Notes: generated by a model from the letters alone, not told the origin. Positions 1-12,480 are shown, numbered from the stretch's first letter. The stretch: DNA of 64,000 nt from Poecilobothrus nobilitatus (GCA_947095535.1 OX352773.1:269940515-270004514), one strand, 5' to 3'. Translations and numbers: made by a program.

Positions 1-1124
1 AATACTTGGTCTGAATTCTAAAATTCTCTTTAATATTAAAAATACAAAAATGATATATAATTTTACTATGTTTTTTTTTGTATATTTTGTATATTGTATG
101 TTATATAAGTATTAAGTAGATATATACCATATTTATTGGGTCTAATAAATATAAAAAAAAAAAATATTACTTAATTTTATATGAAGAAGCAACCCTATGT
201 ATAAAAAAAACAAAAGATATTTAAGGTATATGTACTTTACTAGGTATCTAAAATTAAAACATGAACAAGTATCTTAAATCAATTATATCAATAAATTTTG
301 TTTTAATATTATTTGTTGTTCATTTGTAATTCAATATAAATTCAATAATAATTCTCATACTAAAATTCAGTTAAAAATCAATAAATAGTAATTTTTATAT
401 TAGCAGAATATTAATTTTCTTTAATTTTATAAATTAGATACTTCTATTCTGAATTATCGTACATTTTATAAATTGCCTATATTAGAAATCTATTAAGTGG
501 TGGTTTTATTAATCTTTTATGTTTTGACTTAATAATATAAAATTAAAAAAAAAAAAAAAGAATTTTTTTCTAATTTATAATAAATTTATTATAGTAAAAA
601 AAAAAAAAAAAATGTTCTTGAAAAAAAAAAGGAAATAGGTAGGCACTTAATTGTTGTAACAATGTTGGAATTTTAAATCCATATAATCTTGTTAGAAAAA
701 TAAATTGTATTATTTTATTCTTATGATTTTTAATAAATAATAAAATTTTCAATTTATTGAAATATTAAAATAATTAATTTAATATTATTTGATCAATATT
801 TTATTATTTGTATTTAATTTTGTATTTTATCTAGAGACTATATTATAGATATGTAATCAATGAAATAAGTGTAATTTTGATCTTTATGTAAGACCCGGAA
901 AAAAATACAATATCCTAAGTATTTTACAACAATTAACAACCTTTTTCAAAAATTCTGAAATATTAAAAAAAATATTAAATTTCAATTTTAAAATTAAAAT
1001 CTGTTCTTTTATTTTCTATTTAGGTGTATTACGGTATTACTTTTTTTTAAATACTTTTAATATAATTATGAATTTACTTTATATATTATGTTTTATTCTT
1101 TACATATATTTAAACATATAATGG
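1..1124. other. A+T-rich non-coding
   Basis: Homopolymer-rich sequence. The 60-residue minus-strand ORF at 570-752 is Phe/Lys-rich and chance. Nothing else is seen. Confidence 0.6.
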
Positions 1125-1455
1125 AAGCTGCCGTCCCCAAATCCCCGCTAAACAAATGATTTAAATCCTAATTTTGAATACCACTCGAAAATCGCTCCTA
1201 ATTCAGAAACTCGCGTATACATATATATATTATATTTTGAAAAAAGGAATACTCTGATGTTATAGATCCAAATTTAAAAACTTAAAAATCAAACATAAAC
1301 CTTCTTAAATCTCTTAGATAGGTCTTTAGACGCAGGATTTTTTGTATATAGGAGATTTTATATAGGGTCCTTTGTTGTAGAAGATTTTTTTCACATATTT
1401 TTTAAATTGAAAAAAAGGTCTTTTGTTCTAGGGGATTTTTAAAAAGAGTTAAATG
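1125..1455. mobile_element. Family H remnant
   Basis: AAAATCGCTCCTAATTCAGA followed by AACTCGCGTATACATATATA matches the reverse complement of 59880-59940. GAAGCTGCCGTCCCCAAATC echoes the GGCGACAGCCCCC region at 59680. Further GGAGATTTT and GGGGATTTTT blocks continue to 1435. No borders or duplication are found. Confidence 0.4.
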
Positions 1456-1530
1456 TACTCCCTGTTAATTGGTGTTAAAAATTTGTATATTTGACCTTGG
1501 ACCTTTAATTAATTTTTATTTCTAAATAGT

Positions 1531-1739
1531 AGGGGCCGCTGTTGCACAGTGAGTAAGACATAGTGAGTAAGAGCGTATAAAATACGCTGTAAACACCGAG
1601 GGAGTGTGGGTTCGAATCCCACACAAGTCGTAAGAATTATTCCCCCTTGCGACCTTTACAGCCACGCCTGAACAGGGAAGGCTGTGTAATTTCATGTCCA
1701 CATTTATGCATGCATTATGCATTAAAAAAAAAATATATA
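1531..1739 (+). mobile_element. tRNA-derived SINE, copy 1
   Basis: A tRNA-like head, a shared body and an A-rich tail define this family. The B box is perfect (GGTTCGAATCC, 1609-1619). The head is altered by a short duplication of AGTGAGTAAGA (1548-1573), so no clean A box remains. The body shares TAAAATACGCTGTAAACACC and AGCCACGCCTGAACAGG with the copy at 25861. The tail is a run of As near 1722-1733. Flanks TATTTCTAAATAGT (1517-1530) and TATTTCTAAATAAT (1740-1753) form a 14-bp target-site duplication with one mismatch, the mark of LINE-driven insertion. It encodes no protein. Confidence 0.85.
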
Positions 1740-1753
1740 TATTTCTAAATAAT

Positions 1754-4071
1754 TATTTAAAAATCATTCTCTAATAAAATTTCAATTTAAATTATCTTCC
1801 CTAAAACGAAAAGTTATCTAAGCTCTTTAATATTTGATACAAATTTTAAATTTTCCTTCTTTTATAATTACACCATTTATTTATGTATGCTCGTATATTT
1901 AATATTATAAAAAATAAAAATAATTATTTATATATATATGTATATGTATATGTATATATACGTTATTTTTGAAGTTTATAGGTACATTTTCATGTTTAAA
2001 TTTAATAATATGTGAAATGCCGGAAACTAATTTATAATTCAAAGTGAACTCATCGAATCAATTCAAAAAATTTAAAAGGTAAAAGAACAACACGCAAAAA
2101 TGAAGTGGTCATTAACTAAAAATTTTTATTTTTAAATAGACACCAACATATTTATATGTTAGATAATAAACTAACGCCTATAACTTTTCTAATTTATTTC
2201 TTTTGAAAATGGAAATTTTTATAATGGAAGAAACAAAATGATAAAAATCAATTGAAAAAAGATTAAAGTTTGATAAATAGATATGCTTAGCTATTGCTTA
2301 TAATAAAATATACGAGGTTATAAATGGGTGCAGTGAATTAATGTCCATGGATTAAAATATCATTTCCTTTTATGAAAAAACAAAACTTGTTGAATTTGGA
2401 GTCGAGTATTTATTTATACTCCTTCTATGGTATAGGGATTGTAGAAATTTTAAATCTTTGTTTTAATTCTGATTTTGAATGAACTTTACAAAATTCTAAA
2501 TTACAAAATTCTGAATTTTATTGAAACTATTTTTACTTTTAACTTTTTTTTATGTTTTTATTTTGTATTTTAAATATTTTTTATTTTGAAATATACAAGA
2601 AAAGAGCATATAAAATAGTTGGGACTCCAACCCCTTAAACTCCTTTGATTTTGATTTAAACTCCGCTGATTTTGTGACCACTTTAAAACTATTTAAACTT
2701 TTACTTTTTATCTTAAATTTAAAAAAAAACTTCCAACTATTTCACTATTCAAGGAACCTTCAGAAAAAACTGTTAGTTTTGCGCTAATTTCATGTATACT
2801 TATTATAATTTCCGACAAAAGTTACATATACGACGACGACAACTTTAATTCCTTTTCAAAATGAAATTAAAACCCATGATTTAATACAATTAAACCATAT
2901 GCACCATAGTGTGTGCTCTCCACTGCACCTCTGCATATAAATGTTTGTAAGAAAAGTAGGTAGACTTGGTTCTAAAACTATTCCTTTCATCTAAAAATAT
3001 GTAATTTTTGAATATAATTTTTTTTTTGTATTACGTTCTAAACTTTCTGCAATCATTAACTAAACCTATTGATTTTGGAAAGATTATCTTTATAAATTGG
3101 TCATAAAACTCGCGAATAAGGAAATTTTGTGTAATTTTTATTTATTTTAAATCGAATTTTTTAAAGCTTTGGAAAGAATTTTTATTGAACTCCAAAAATC
3201 ATTCATTATCAATAGAAAACTTTTTTAAAAAGTTAATTTTCTATAGATATTTAATTTTTGAATTATAGCATGTTATATAGTACATGAATCTTTATATTAA
3301 ATCCTTTTATATTCAGGACTTCAAGGATATGTTTTAAAGCATATTTTTTCAATTAAGCGTTGAGAATTTTCAGTCAAATAAAGTTTTGTGATTTTTTTTT
3401 TTATTAAGGAAATTAAAGCAGAAAAGTGTTCGATTTCTATTATATGATAATTGGTGGGAGGGTAAGACAATTTAATTTTCCTAATGGAATAAAAATCAAT
3501 TTAATTTGAATTTCATTAAGTTTTACTTTATATACTAATGGTGGAATATATTTCAACATTTATTGTAACGATTTCTATTCAATACACATATTGTATAAAT
3601 TTGTATTTTTAGAATACTAATAATTGTAGTTTGTGGACAATGGTTAATGGGTAATGGGTGTTATAAATTTGTTTACTGTTCAATTTGTATTTATATTTAA
3701 TTCTTTTATTTGGTACAGTTCAGCTTTTTATTGTAGTTAGTAGAATTTTCAAGAAATAGTCAGAATTAAGATTAAAGAAAATACTTATAAAAAAGATGGT
3801 GTAAGTATATATAATTATTTATAGGTACTTAATGATATTTACGGTTATATGAAGAAGTTGCTTAAGCAATAAATTTTTAAAACATTATAATATGTGAAAT
3901 ATATAAGTGGTTGAATCGGTCACTCATTTTTTTTTTATCGTTATCCGAATTTATTTAATGTTTGCGTTTGTTTATTAACTTTATCTGTAATTATATTTAT
4001 TTTATATACGTTATATTGTATTTTTGGATTAGTCTTTAATTATTAAAAAAAAAAATTATTTGAAACTAAAT
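1754..4071. other. A+T-rich non-coding
   Basis: No gene or recognisable repeat. There is a TA/TATG tract at 1929-1962, and a loose internal repetition of ACTCC...TTTGATTTT at 2626-2665. Confidence 0.55.
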
Positions 4072-4626
4072 GAACAAGGCAGAATGAAAATCAAAGGTTT
4101 TTAAAAGCTTAGATTTTCCTAAAGATAATAAATACAGTTGCATGCCTATTTGAGCACATGCTATGATGTCTAATAGCTTTTAAACAGGGAATCTTACAAA
4201 CATTTTCTGAGGAAACTTTTGCTAATTCTAAAAGATCTTTTTTCACTCAACATTTCAAGATTCGTTCTAAAAGCTTTACGAAGATATGAAGGAAGCAAAA
4301 TCATTGTTACACATAAAGGTACATTTAAATACTAAATTACAAAACTATTGTGAATTTTGATATTGGTTTATAAAGCTACAAAAAATTCCTGTCCTTTGAC
4401 TTTTTAGGTTGAAAAAATATGAAGAAAAACTTAAAATATACTCATTTGAAAATAGGGCTTCTTGAGGAGCTTTTTGATAGGGTTACATAAAAATCTTGTT
4501 CTAATTAATTTTTTTAAAAACGTCTTCACGGTTAAAATTGTTCGATCTTAAACACACAGATGGATGAACAGTGTGAAACTAATAAGTAAATTTTTTAAAT
4601 TTATTTATTTGAAAAATGTGCTAAAA
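4072..4626 (-). mobile_element. Family B element, decayed
   Basis: Both ends are recognisable: GAACAAGGCAGAATG with AAAGGTTTTTAAAAG (the 3' end in reverse) at 4072-4110, and GTGTGAAACTAATAAG followed by GAAAAATGTGCTAAAAA at 4571-4626. Inside are TTTTCTGAGGAAACTTTTGC, CTAATTCTAAAAGAT and AAATACTAAATTACAAAAC. There is only one body unit and it is heavily substituted, so the copy is old. Confidence 0.6.
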
Positions 4627-5345
4627 ACTGTGTGAAAGTGGAAATGTAAAAATCGGGGACATACATTTTAGTGTACATATGTTTCTAAATAGTTTTAAAA
4701 CATATCAATCTCTTCTTTTACTTTAAAAATATGACAGTTTAATGTAAAAACCATTTTAAATAAAATATTTTTTAGAGAACACATCGGTTTCTCTTTTAAC
4801 CGTAAAATTAAAATCAAGATAACTTAAGTTAAAATTGGTGAAGGCATATTTCAGATAAAAACATTAAGATGTTAAACTATACAATCAACATATTAATAAT
4901 AATACAAATATAATAATAATTTTGAAACACATAAGCGAAGGCAATAAAAAAGGTGTAATTGTATATTAGTAGGATGATGAAATATGGAATAAGTGCATAT
5001 ATGTACATCTATAGTTTATTTAACGATGTTCACATAGAACCACTATTCCCACCACCATTGTTATTACTTAATATGCATAATATCAATATCGCATAAAAAT
5101 TCATATTTTTCATATTTTCCCATCAGTTCAAAATATTTTTTACCATTCGAAGTTATGAAAATTGTCTCTTATTACCGGAAGATAATGGAAACATTTAAGT
5201 TGTGGTACATATTCAAAAAATTAAATTTATGATTTTTCAGAAATTTTTAAATAAATATATAAGCAAATTTAACTACATATATGAAATTAACCGAAATTCC
5301 GATATTATTTGTTTTAAGGAAATTGAAATGGAATGGTAGAAATTA

Positions 5346-6630
5346 TTTTTATACCCGTACGATAAGTATCGGGTATAATAAAATTACTCCTCCGTTTGTA
5401 ACATCTCCAAATAAGCAAGCTAGATATACCTTGAAAGGTATGGATCGGATCAGAATCAAATTCTGAGTCGATTAAACTTTGTTCGTTCGTCCTTCTGGTC
5501 GCACGATAACTGAAAAACTAAGAAAGCAATAGAGTCTTGAAATTAACATAAAATATTTTTGGATCAATTTGTAAGTTCACAATTTTTTTTGGTTGCGATT
5601 CGGGTAGTCCTCGAACAAGTAACTCCAAATTTTTTATACAAATTTTCAAGAGTTCTACATCGTTTGTAGTAGAGCCATGTAATTTTAAATGCGGATACAT
5701 TTCCTGAAAAAATTAATTTTATGGAACAACTTTTATCTGTAACAACAACCCGTCACGGAAATTATTATAAATACAATAAATTATTATAATACAAGTTCCA
5801 TAAGGTACATACATATACATATCTTCAATCTAAAAACGCCAAAGGATAATTGCTTTTATGAGCTTTATAAATATACATAATATGTATATATATAATAAAT
5901 ATTTACATGTGCCTTACGGTGTCTTAATTTACCGTTATGCGAAACTGAATTATTACAATATTTTTGAATCCTTCTAATTTCTAAACGGTTTAAGTTAGAA
6001 ACAATTGAGAGGAGTTAGACATTTGAAAATAAGTATGAGTCATTTCAGAAAATATTTTTGTATCACCCCCGGTTTAGCAGCTGTAAGGGTCAAATACTGA
6101 AAATTTCCTATTTTTAAATACCTGTAGCTTGAACACCTGTTCACATTTTTTTGAAGTTGCACACAAAAATTAAAACTCCAACAATATACTTTTATTTCTG
6201 TTGACAAGTTTTCTTAATAATATAGGGTTACCTTAAAATTGACGAAACTGTGACTTGATTTGTCTGAATTTTTCTAGCAAATTCCTTTACCGATTTTTTT
6301 TAATTTGTTTTTTAATCGATAATTTAAAATTGTTGATGATGATGCGTAGTACAAAAAAATTAAATAAATAAAAAACATAACGGTTCCTTTATATGATATT
6401 GGTATACATACATACATATATATCATATTTATTTACATTATTTTCAAATATCTCATTGATGAATAATGTATATCAATGTAAGAATATTGATATATATACT
6501 TATATAATATAGATATATGTATGTATATATATGGCGGCGTATATATGTACATATGTACGTATTTTTTTGTGTTTATAAGAAATTATTCTATGAATGAAAA
6601 ATTTTTAAAGAAGTAATGCAATGTATGACA
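5346..6630 (+). mobile_element. Helentron/INE-1-like element, family A copy 1
   Basis: It begins with the palindromic end ATACCCGTACGATAAGTATCGGGTAT (two halves of 13 bases, 5351-5376), followed by the subterminal block with TATGGATCGGATCAGAAT and a GTTCGTTCGTCC run. The body (5560-6140) parallels the copy at 12601, including a GGAACAACTT stretch and a later CACCTGTAGCTTGAACACCTG. The copy is truncated near 6630 before the 3' hairpin. It is non-coding and non-autonomous; the family assignment rests on architecture and not on a database match. Confidence 0.7.
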
Positions 6631-6837
6631 ATCGAGACTCACATCAATTATCAGGCCATGAAGTGCATGTGTTTTCATTTCTTGGCCTGTTTATTTAGGT
6701 CTTGGTTGGATTTACGTAGAAAACAAATTAAATAAAAGTTAAAGTTAGTCGGATCAAAAAATGTTCTATAGCTAAGTTGTTGCTCCTTACTTGTGTAACA
6801 ATTTTTCTTAATAATTTTTCTCATAATACGAAATTTA

Positions 6838-7260
6838 ATTTTTCTGTGACGAAATATTCGTTAAAAACTTAAAAATGACACTAGTAAACTACCACTTTCG
6901 GTTGTTCGATTTGCTCCAAAAGCTTATCAATCCGAAATATTTACGTTAAAACCTTAAATATTAAATTTCAAAATTTTCCGCTCAGTTGTTTAGGCTGTAC
7001 ACGTGCCAACAGACATACTCACAAACACACGCACCCACACACATACGCATCCACACACACGCACCCACACACACTCGCACACACACACACATGCACTCAC
7101 ACACACGCACCCACACACACACCCAAAAGCAGACATAACGCTAAACATTTTTTTCAAAACACACGCACCGGAGTAGTGAATATTTGCCAAAATTTCGGGT
7201 ACACATTTTTAGTATGAAAGCAATACCTACCTTCGGTAAAAATGAAAAGTTAGTGGTTGT
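6838..7260 (+). repeat. Unclassified repeat E, copy 1, with CA array
   Basis: CTAGTAAACTACCACTTTCG, GGTTGTTCGATTTGCTCC, AAAAGCTTATCAATCCGAAA and TATTTACGTTAAAACCTTAA match the reverse complement of 53150-53335. After the CA tract, TTTCGGGTACACATTTTTAG and TATGAAAGCAATACCTACC match again. Copy 1 carries a 150-bp interrupted CA array between these blocks, where copy 2 has unrelated sequence. The family is not recognised and has no coding capacity. Confidence 0.65.
7010..7165. repeat. Interrupted (CA)n minisatellite
   Basis: ACACAC runs broken at intervals by CGCACCC, CGCATCC and ATGCACTC. They give a higher-order pattern of about 16-22 bp, for example ACACACGCACCCACACACA. The 66-residue Cys/Val-rich ORF across it is an artefact of the repeat. 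Confidence 0.9.
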
Positions 7261-8034
7261 CATAGATGATAAAACCAAAGAATAAAAATATAAAATAATT
7301 CATAGCCAGGATTCAGAAATTGTATCAAAACAATAAAATTTACAAAAGAAAGGAAAAAAAGATGGCGATTAATAAAATTTTATTGAACAAACACTGAAAA
7401 TTTTTTGTGTATTGAATTAATTAATTTCTGAGGGTTGTTTTATTAATATTAAATAATCATAACAGTTAAAAAAAAAACTATAAATTATATGTACATATGT
7501 TGTTCTGAAGTATACAAGCATGTTTTAAGAGTACTTAAAATGCTAATTAAATTATTTATATCTAGGTTTTTTGAAGTGTTTAAATTCGAAAAATTTTAAA
7601 TTTTACATTATTTTGAATTAAAATATATTTTTAAAAAAAAACATAATTGTTGAATTTATTTGAACAAAGGGAATCTATTAATTTAATTTTTCAAATATTA
7701 TTTTTGCATCCAATTTGAACTTTGAGGTTTTCATTTAATTGATGATATTATTTTATTAATTTTGAAGTTAACAAACTATTAATTTTTGACTTTAAACTTT
7801 TCAAAATATTTTGTGGATAATTGGAAAATGTCAAACATATACAAAAATAAAAGTTTTTTTTAATTGCTTTATAAAATTATTCAAGTATTAGGAGTAGAAT
7901 ATAATAAATTGTTAAATGACTGTAAAAAATTTTGTGTTATTTAAAATGAATTGTTTATTAGAAGATACTAAAAATAAATTTAAGCATGCATGAAAGGGTT
8001 AAATTAAATTTTTGATTAAAATCTAATAAATAAG

Positions 8035-8995
8035 GAAGAAATTCTGTTTGTTTGTGTCTGATTCACGTGAAAACCACTGGTCCGATTGCCACCAGATTTT
8101 GCAGGAACATTTCTACGAGCTTGGAAGGCCTTTTTAAAGCCTTTTGGTTTTTTCGTTGTCCTGTCCTGTAATATGTTCTTCTTAACTTTAGGAGTATACC
8201 GAAGAAATTTGATAGCAATATATTAACCGGATTCGGCCCGACCGGCTTTCCAAAAGATTTGTGTCCAATTTTGTATGGTGATTTTATCGTCTGGAAAAAA
8301 GCTTGAAACAAATTTTTATTAACTTCTGATAGCCCGTTTAGGCACGAGAACCAAACGAAGTTTTCTAAATTTTTTTTTGCCCTGCTTAAACGGTTTGACC
8401 AATTGAGTTGAAAATGTACAAAAGTATTGCACTTTAACAGAAAAGCTCACTAAGTTAATTTGGTTACGATTCATTGTTCTGTTTAAACGGTTTAAGTAAT
8501 TCACTTGAAAATTTGCAAAAGTGTTGAACTTTCACTAATTTAGTTACGATCCATTAACCCATTTCGGCACCAAGCCTCAATGAAGTCTTTTAATTTTTTT
8601 GTTGTCGTGCTTAAACGATTTGACCAGTTTAGTTGAATATTTATAAAAGTGTTGTTCTTAAAAAGAGAAGTTTGCTAAGTTAATTTAGTTATGGTCCATT
8701 AATCCGTTTCAGCACCAGGTCTCAATGAATTTTTTTAATGTTTTTGTTGTCGTGCTTAAACGGTTTAAACAATTGAAAACTGGCACAAGTATTTCGCTTT
8801 AGCACAGAAGCTCATTCAATTAGTTCTGTCGTGATACATTAAGCCATTTCGGTACGATAGACTGCCAAAAACAAATTTTGTTTCTAATTTCTGTGTAATT
8901 TGGCAGGATGAATTTACCGTTCCAAGCAAAACTGGTAGCAAATTTTTGTTAAAGTTCGTTAACCCATTTCCGCACGAGTACCTATTCAAAATATT
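8035..8995 (+). repeat. Unclassified repeat F with ~143-bp tandem units
   Basis: A non-tandem head (GATTCACGTGAAAACCACTG, CACCAGATTTTGCAGGAAC) is followed by units beginning with a CCATTTCGGCAC-like motif at about 8332, 8558, 8703, 8843 and 8960. The spacing is 140-145 bp, except the first interval of 226 bp, which holds one full and one shortened unit. Each unit has GTCGTGCTTAAACGGTTT and AGTTAATTTAGTTAC-like blocks. The short minus-strand ORFs have no family features. It resembles the satellite-like core of a non-autonomous element, with no recognisable ends. Confidence 0.6.
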
Positions 8996-9224
8996 CTGCC
9001 CAATTTTTTGTATTGTTATTATTATTAAAGTGATATTTCCAGCACTCTTTACTTTTCTCCATATTGTTTTTGATATTCCTTCTTGATAAATCCTTCAATG
9101 GAAATTTCTAATATATAGTAGTAATTAAAATAACTTAATTAAGTATCTTAAGAATACTGGAATTAAGTTTTAACAGTATAACTTTTTCGGCCGTTATTAA
9201 AAAACAGAAATAATCTTCTCCATA

Positions 9225-9440
9225 CGACAATCATGGGGTCATTCAGGTGTACCTATAAGGGAGCTATAACGGTTTGGCTACATAAAAAAGTTGTTCTACA
9301 ACACTGCTTTTTTAAGAGAACTATGCTATGTTTATATTTCATTGCTATTTATTAAACAGTGTATACACAGTGAAACAGTGTAGTTTTGTAAACAGACGGA
9401 CAGAGTGAAACTAATAGCAAATTTTTCAAAATGTGATTAA
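9225..9440 (-). mobile_element. Family B element, 5' fragment
   Basis: GGAGCTATAACGGTTTGG, CTACATAAAAAAGTTGTTC and GTTTTGTAAACAGACGGAC followed by AGAGTGAAACTAATAGC match the 5' part of family B in reverse. The end palindrome is eroded (TTCAAAATGTGATTAAAAAG). Confidence 0.55.
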
Positions 9441-11185
9441 AAAGTTAATTCATAAAACATGACGTGACATTACTTACAAAAAAATGTCTTACATTATGGT
9501 TTTTTATAATTGAAATGCAATTTTATGTTTCGGTATTATCATTCCAAGTCAAAGACAGAGAAGTAAGAGCAGTTTAGAAAAACAAAATAATGGTTTAGAC
9601 GTACGCTATATAAGATTTAAATATTTTAAATATTAAAATTAAAATGTAACTTGTAGCTTGAGTACTATGACTCCGTACTTTATAAATTGAGTTTATTGAT
9701 TAATGATGATTGAGTAATGAGCTTATTTTTATGAATACAAGTTGTATTCAAATTGAAGTTTTAACTGTAAAAATCAATATGCTGGACCGATCTTCAACCT
9801 ATGCCCTTGACTCAAATAAAAAGAAGCTTCATACTTTAAATGTATATGTGCCAGACATACCCATGCGGTATATATGTATGTATATATAAAATACGGAATA
9901 GACTTTGATTTAAATATATTCGAAACGGAGACTCCAAATCTTGTAGTTTGGTATTAAAATATCAGAGGAACAACCACTGAAAAAAATATATTTGTTATGC
10001 TAAGCGATTTAGGATTCGAAAAATAAAAATTATTTAATTTTGTTTTTATAGATTATCTTTATCTTTTTAATTGTTACGATAAGAAAAAGAAAGCATTATT
10101 TTAGTTAATTTTATTGAAAACTTTTAACAGCATAATGATTTAAATCTATAATGATGTTTCTTATTATAAAATATTTTATTATAAATAATTGCTATTTCAC
10201 AAAATAAATATACATTATTTGATTGGTTGTTTATTTAAATCTATATTGATCAAAAATGGAATAGTTGGACTTATCTTGGTTTACATTTAATCTGTTTTTT
10301 CTGTTTTTCGGAAAATTAATTCTGTAAAACGGAAAATTAATAGGTATAAAATTAACTGAACGATTGCTTATCAAGTATCGCTTGGATCATTCAAAATCTG
10401 TCGAGCATGGTCCATGGATGATCCCCTATCTGCCAAGTGGAATCGGCCGAGTAAGTAGCACAATAGAAAAATTACTGGAGATTTTATTGATTTTGATCTG
10501 GGTTTATAATTTATTGCATATTCCTTTAAGACTTTAAAATTTTCAAATTTAAATTTATAACAAAAAATAATTTCGTAAACTTTAAAAATAAAAACTATGT
10601 TTTTCGAAAAAAAAATTTATTTTTTTTTTTTAAATAATTGAGGTTTAAAATTCCTCAATTTCTAATTTAAAAAAAAATATATTTTTTCAAATTTTGAAAG
10701 AAAAAATTTATTTTTCTCTAGTTTTAAAGTTTTATATCTAAAAAAATAAATAATGGTAGAAAATACATTAAGTAAAAATGATACTATAATTAGTTTTAGA
10801 AATAAACTGTTTGTTTAGAAACAGAAAACTTTATTAACTTTTATTGATCCTTCTAAAAATTAAAAATGTTTTTATAACCAAAAAATTTTTAAATATATTA
10901 TATTGGTTACATATTTATTATTCTTTTTTAAATGTCTACCAATTTATAATGTAAACGCCTTGTTATAAAGGATTATTAAACTTATAAAATATATACATAT
11001 ACATATTATGTTTGTAATAAACTTTTAAGACATTTTAGGACTCTTAAGTCTTGTTATAAAAGTTAAATTGGATTCTTTTAAAACTATTCTTCTAATTTTT
11101 GTATAGAATATTGTCTTTATCAGAATTCTTTGTGTAAGTTATTCTAGAAATTTTTGAAAAATTTTTCTTACTCGTAAAATAGATA
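9441..11185. other. A+T-rich non-coding apart from the 10344-10450 island
   Basis: No repeat family recognised. The candidate exon at 10344-10450 is the only compositional anomaly. Confidence 0.5.
10344..10450 (+). CDS. Candidate isolated exon in a G+C-rich island
   Basis: About 100 bp of near-balanced composition within DNA that is about 80% A+T, matching none of the repeats in this window. It ends at a strong donor-like site (CGA|GTAAGT) and is preceded by a TAG acceptor-like site at 10341-10343, although the T-rich tract lies rather far upstream. Two frames are open up to the donor. One starts at the acceptor-like site and ends ...HGPWMIPYLPSGIGR in phase 0. The other opens after a TGA and contains an ATG at 10414 giving MDDPLSAKWNRP in phase 1, as a first coding exon might. 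I do not recognise either peptide. No partner exon can be joined to it with confidence, so it may be conserved non-coding DNA instead. Confidence 0.3.
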
Positions 11186-12480
11186 CAATTTTTAGCACAT
11201 TTCCAAAAAAATTTTGAAAAAATGTGCTTATTAGTTTCACTCTGTCCGTCTGTTTACAAAACTTCTACACCGTTAAAGATAGAGAAAAACAATTTTAACC
11301 ATGGGTAGGTCTCATAAAAAAAATAATTTTGTGGAACAACTTTTTCATGTAGCCCCTCCCATTACGGAGCTACAGCCCCTCAAACTTTGAAAAAGCACTA
11401 TTTTTAAATGCATATATCTTATGTTCTGCTTAAGATTTTTTCAATCTGAAAACGTCATTCGACAGGTATTTCTTTTATCTTTGTAAATTAATATCAAAAT
11501 TATACAATTTTTTAAAATTTAGTATTTAAATTTACCGTTATGTGAAAACCAAATTTTGTATGATTTTTCTACTTTCATAACTCCGGCACGCTTTTAGATA
11601 GAGGCTTGAAATTTTGAGGCAAGAAAGAACTTTTAGAATTAGTATAAGTTTGCTCAGAAAATTTTTTTGGACCACCCCCTGTTTATGAGATATGAGGGCT
11701 TAAAAATTGAAAATTTGCTATTTTTAAACACCTGTAACTTAGGCACCTGTACATATTTTACTTCTGCAAGATATAAAATTTAAAACTACAAAAATATATT
11801 TTAATGTGTGTTAAAGGTTTGTTTTAGTTGTAAAGGGTTCCAACGTTGCAGCTCTTCAAAATTGCGAAAAAGCCCCATTTTCAGATGTATATATCTCAGG
11901 CTCTGCGTATTAGTTTTGCAATCTAAAACCGCCAGAAGATCGAAAATTTTATTATCTACATAAAGCAATATTAAAATTATGCAATATATTGTACTTTATT
12001 ATTTAAATTTACCGTTATGTAAAAATCACATTTGCATGAAATTTCTTTTTTCATAACTCCGGCACGCCTTTAGATAGAAATCTGAAATTTTGAGACAAGA
12101 AAGAACTTTTTGAATTAGTATAAGTTTCCTCAAAAAATTTTTTGGTAACACCCCCTCTTTAAGAGTTATTACGCCTCAAAAATTTAAAATTTGCTATTTT
12201 TACACACCTGTAACTTAGGCACCTGTAAAAATTTTTCTTCGGTGAGGCATGAAAATTAAAGGTTGAATAATATATTTTTACGCGTGTTAATGGCTTTTCT
12301 TAGTTATATAGGATTCCGGACTTATGGCCCCTCAAAATTTGAAAAATGTCCTATTTTCACGTTTTTTCGTATTACATGAAATTTTCAAATTTTTGTGCAA
12401 GTCAAAATTCTAAACAGTTTGTATTGAGTTTGGAAATGTGCGCTTTTAAAAACCGTTGGTTTACATTCTACCTTGTTTTT
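11186..12480 (+). mobile_element. Helentron-like element, family B copy (full length)
   Basis: The 5' end is palindromic: AGCACATTT (11194-11202) and AAATGTGCT (11220-11228), separated by an A/T loop, followed by TTTCACTCTGTCCGTCTG. Near the 3' end a third inverted copy, AAATGTGCGCT (12434-12444), is followed by a hairpin AAACCGTTGGTTT (12450-12462) and the terminus ACATTCTACCTTGTTTTT. The plan matches families A, C and D although the motif sequence differs. Two diverged internal units (about 470 bp apart, near 11800 and 12270) correspond to the 477-bp unit at 20.9-22.3 kb. It is non-coding. Confidence 0.75.

Noticed and set aside
6990..7190. Minus-strand 66-residue Cys/Val-rich ORF
   Set aside because: It is a translation of the interrupted CA array; the CVCV pattern comes from GTGTGT and has no gene context.
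8063..8504. Two adjacent minus-strand ORFs
   Set aside because: They lie within repeat F, and the frames are not kept in its other tandem units.
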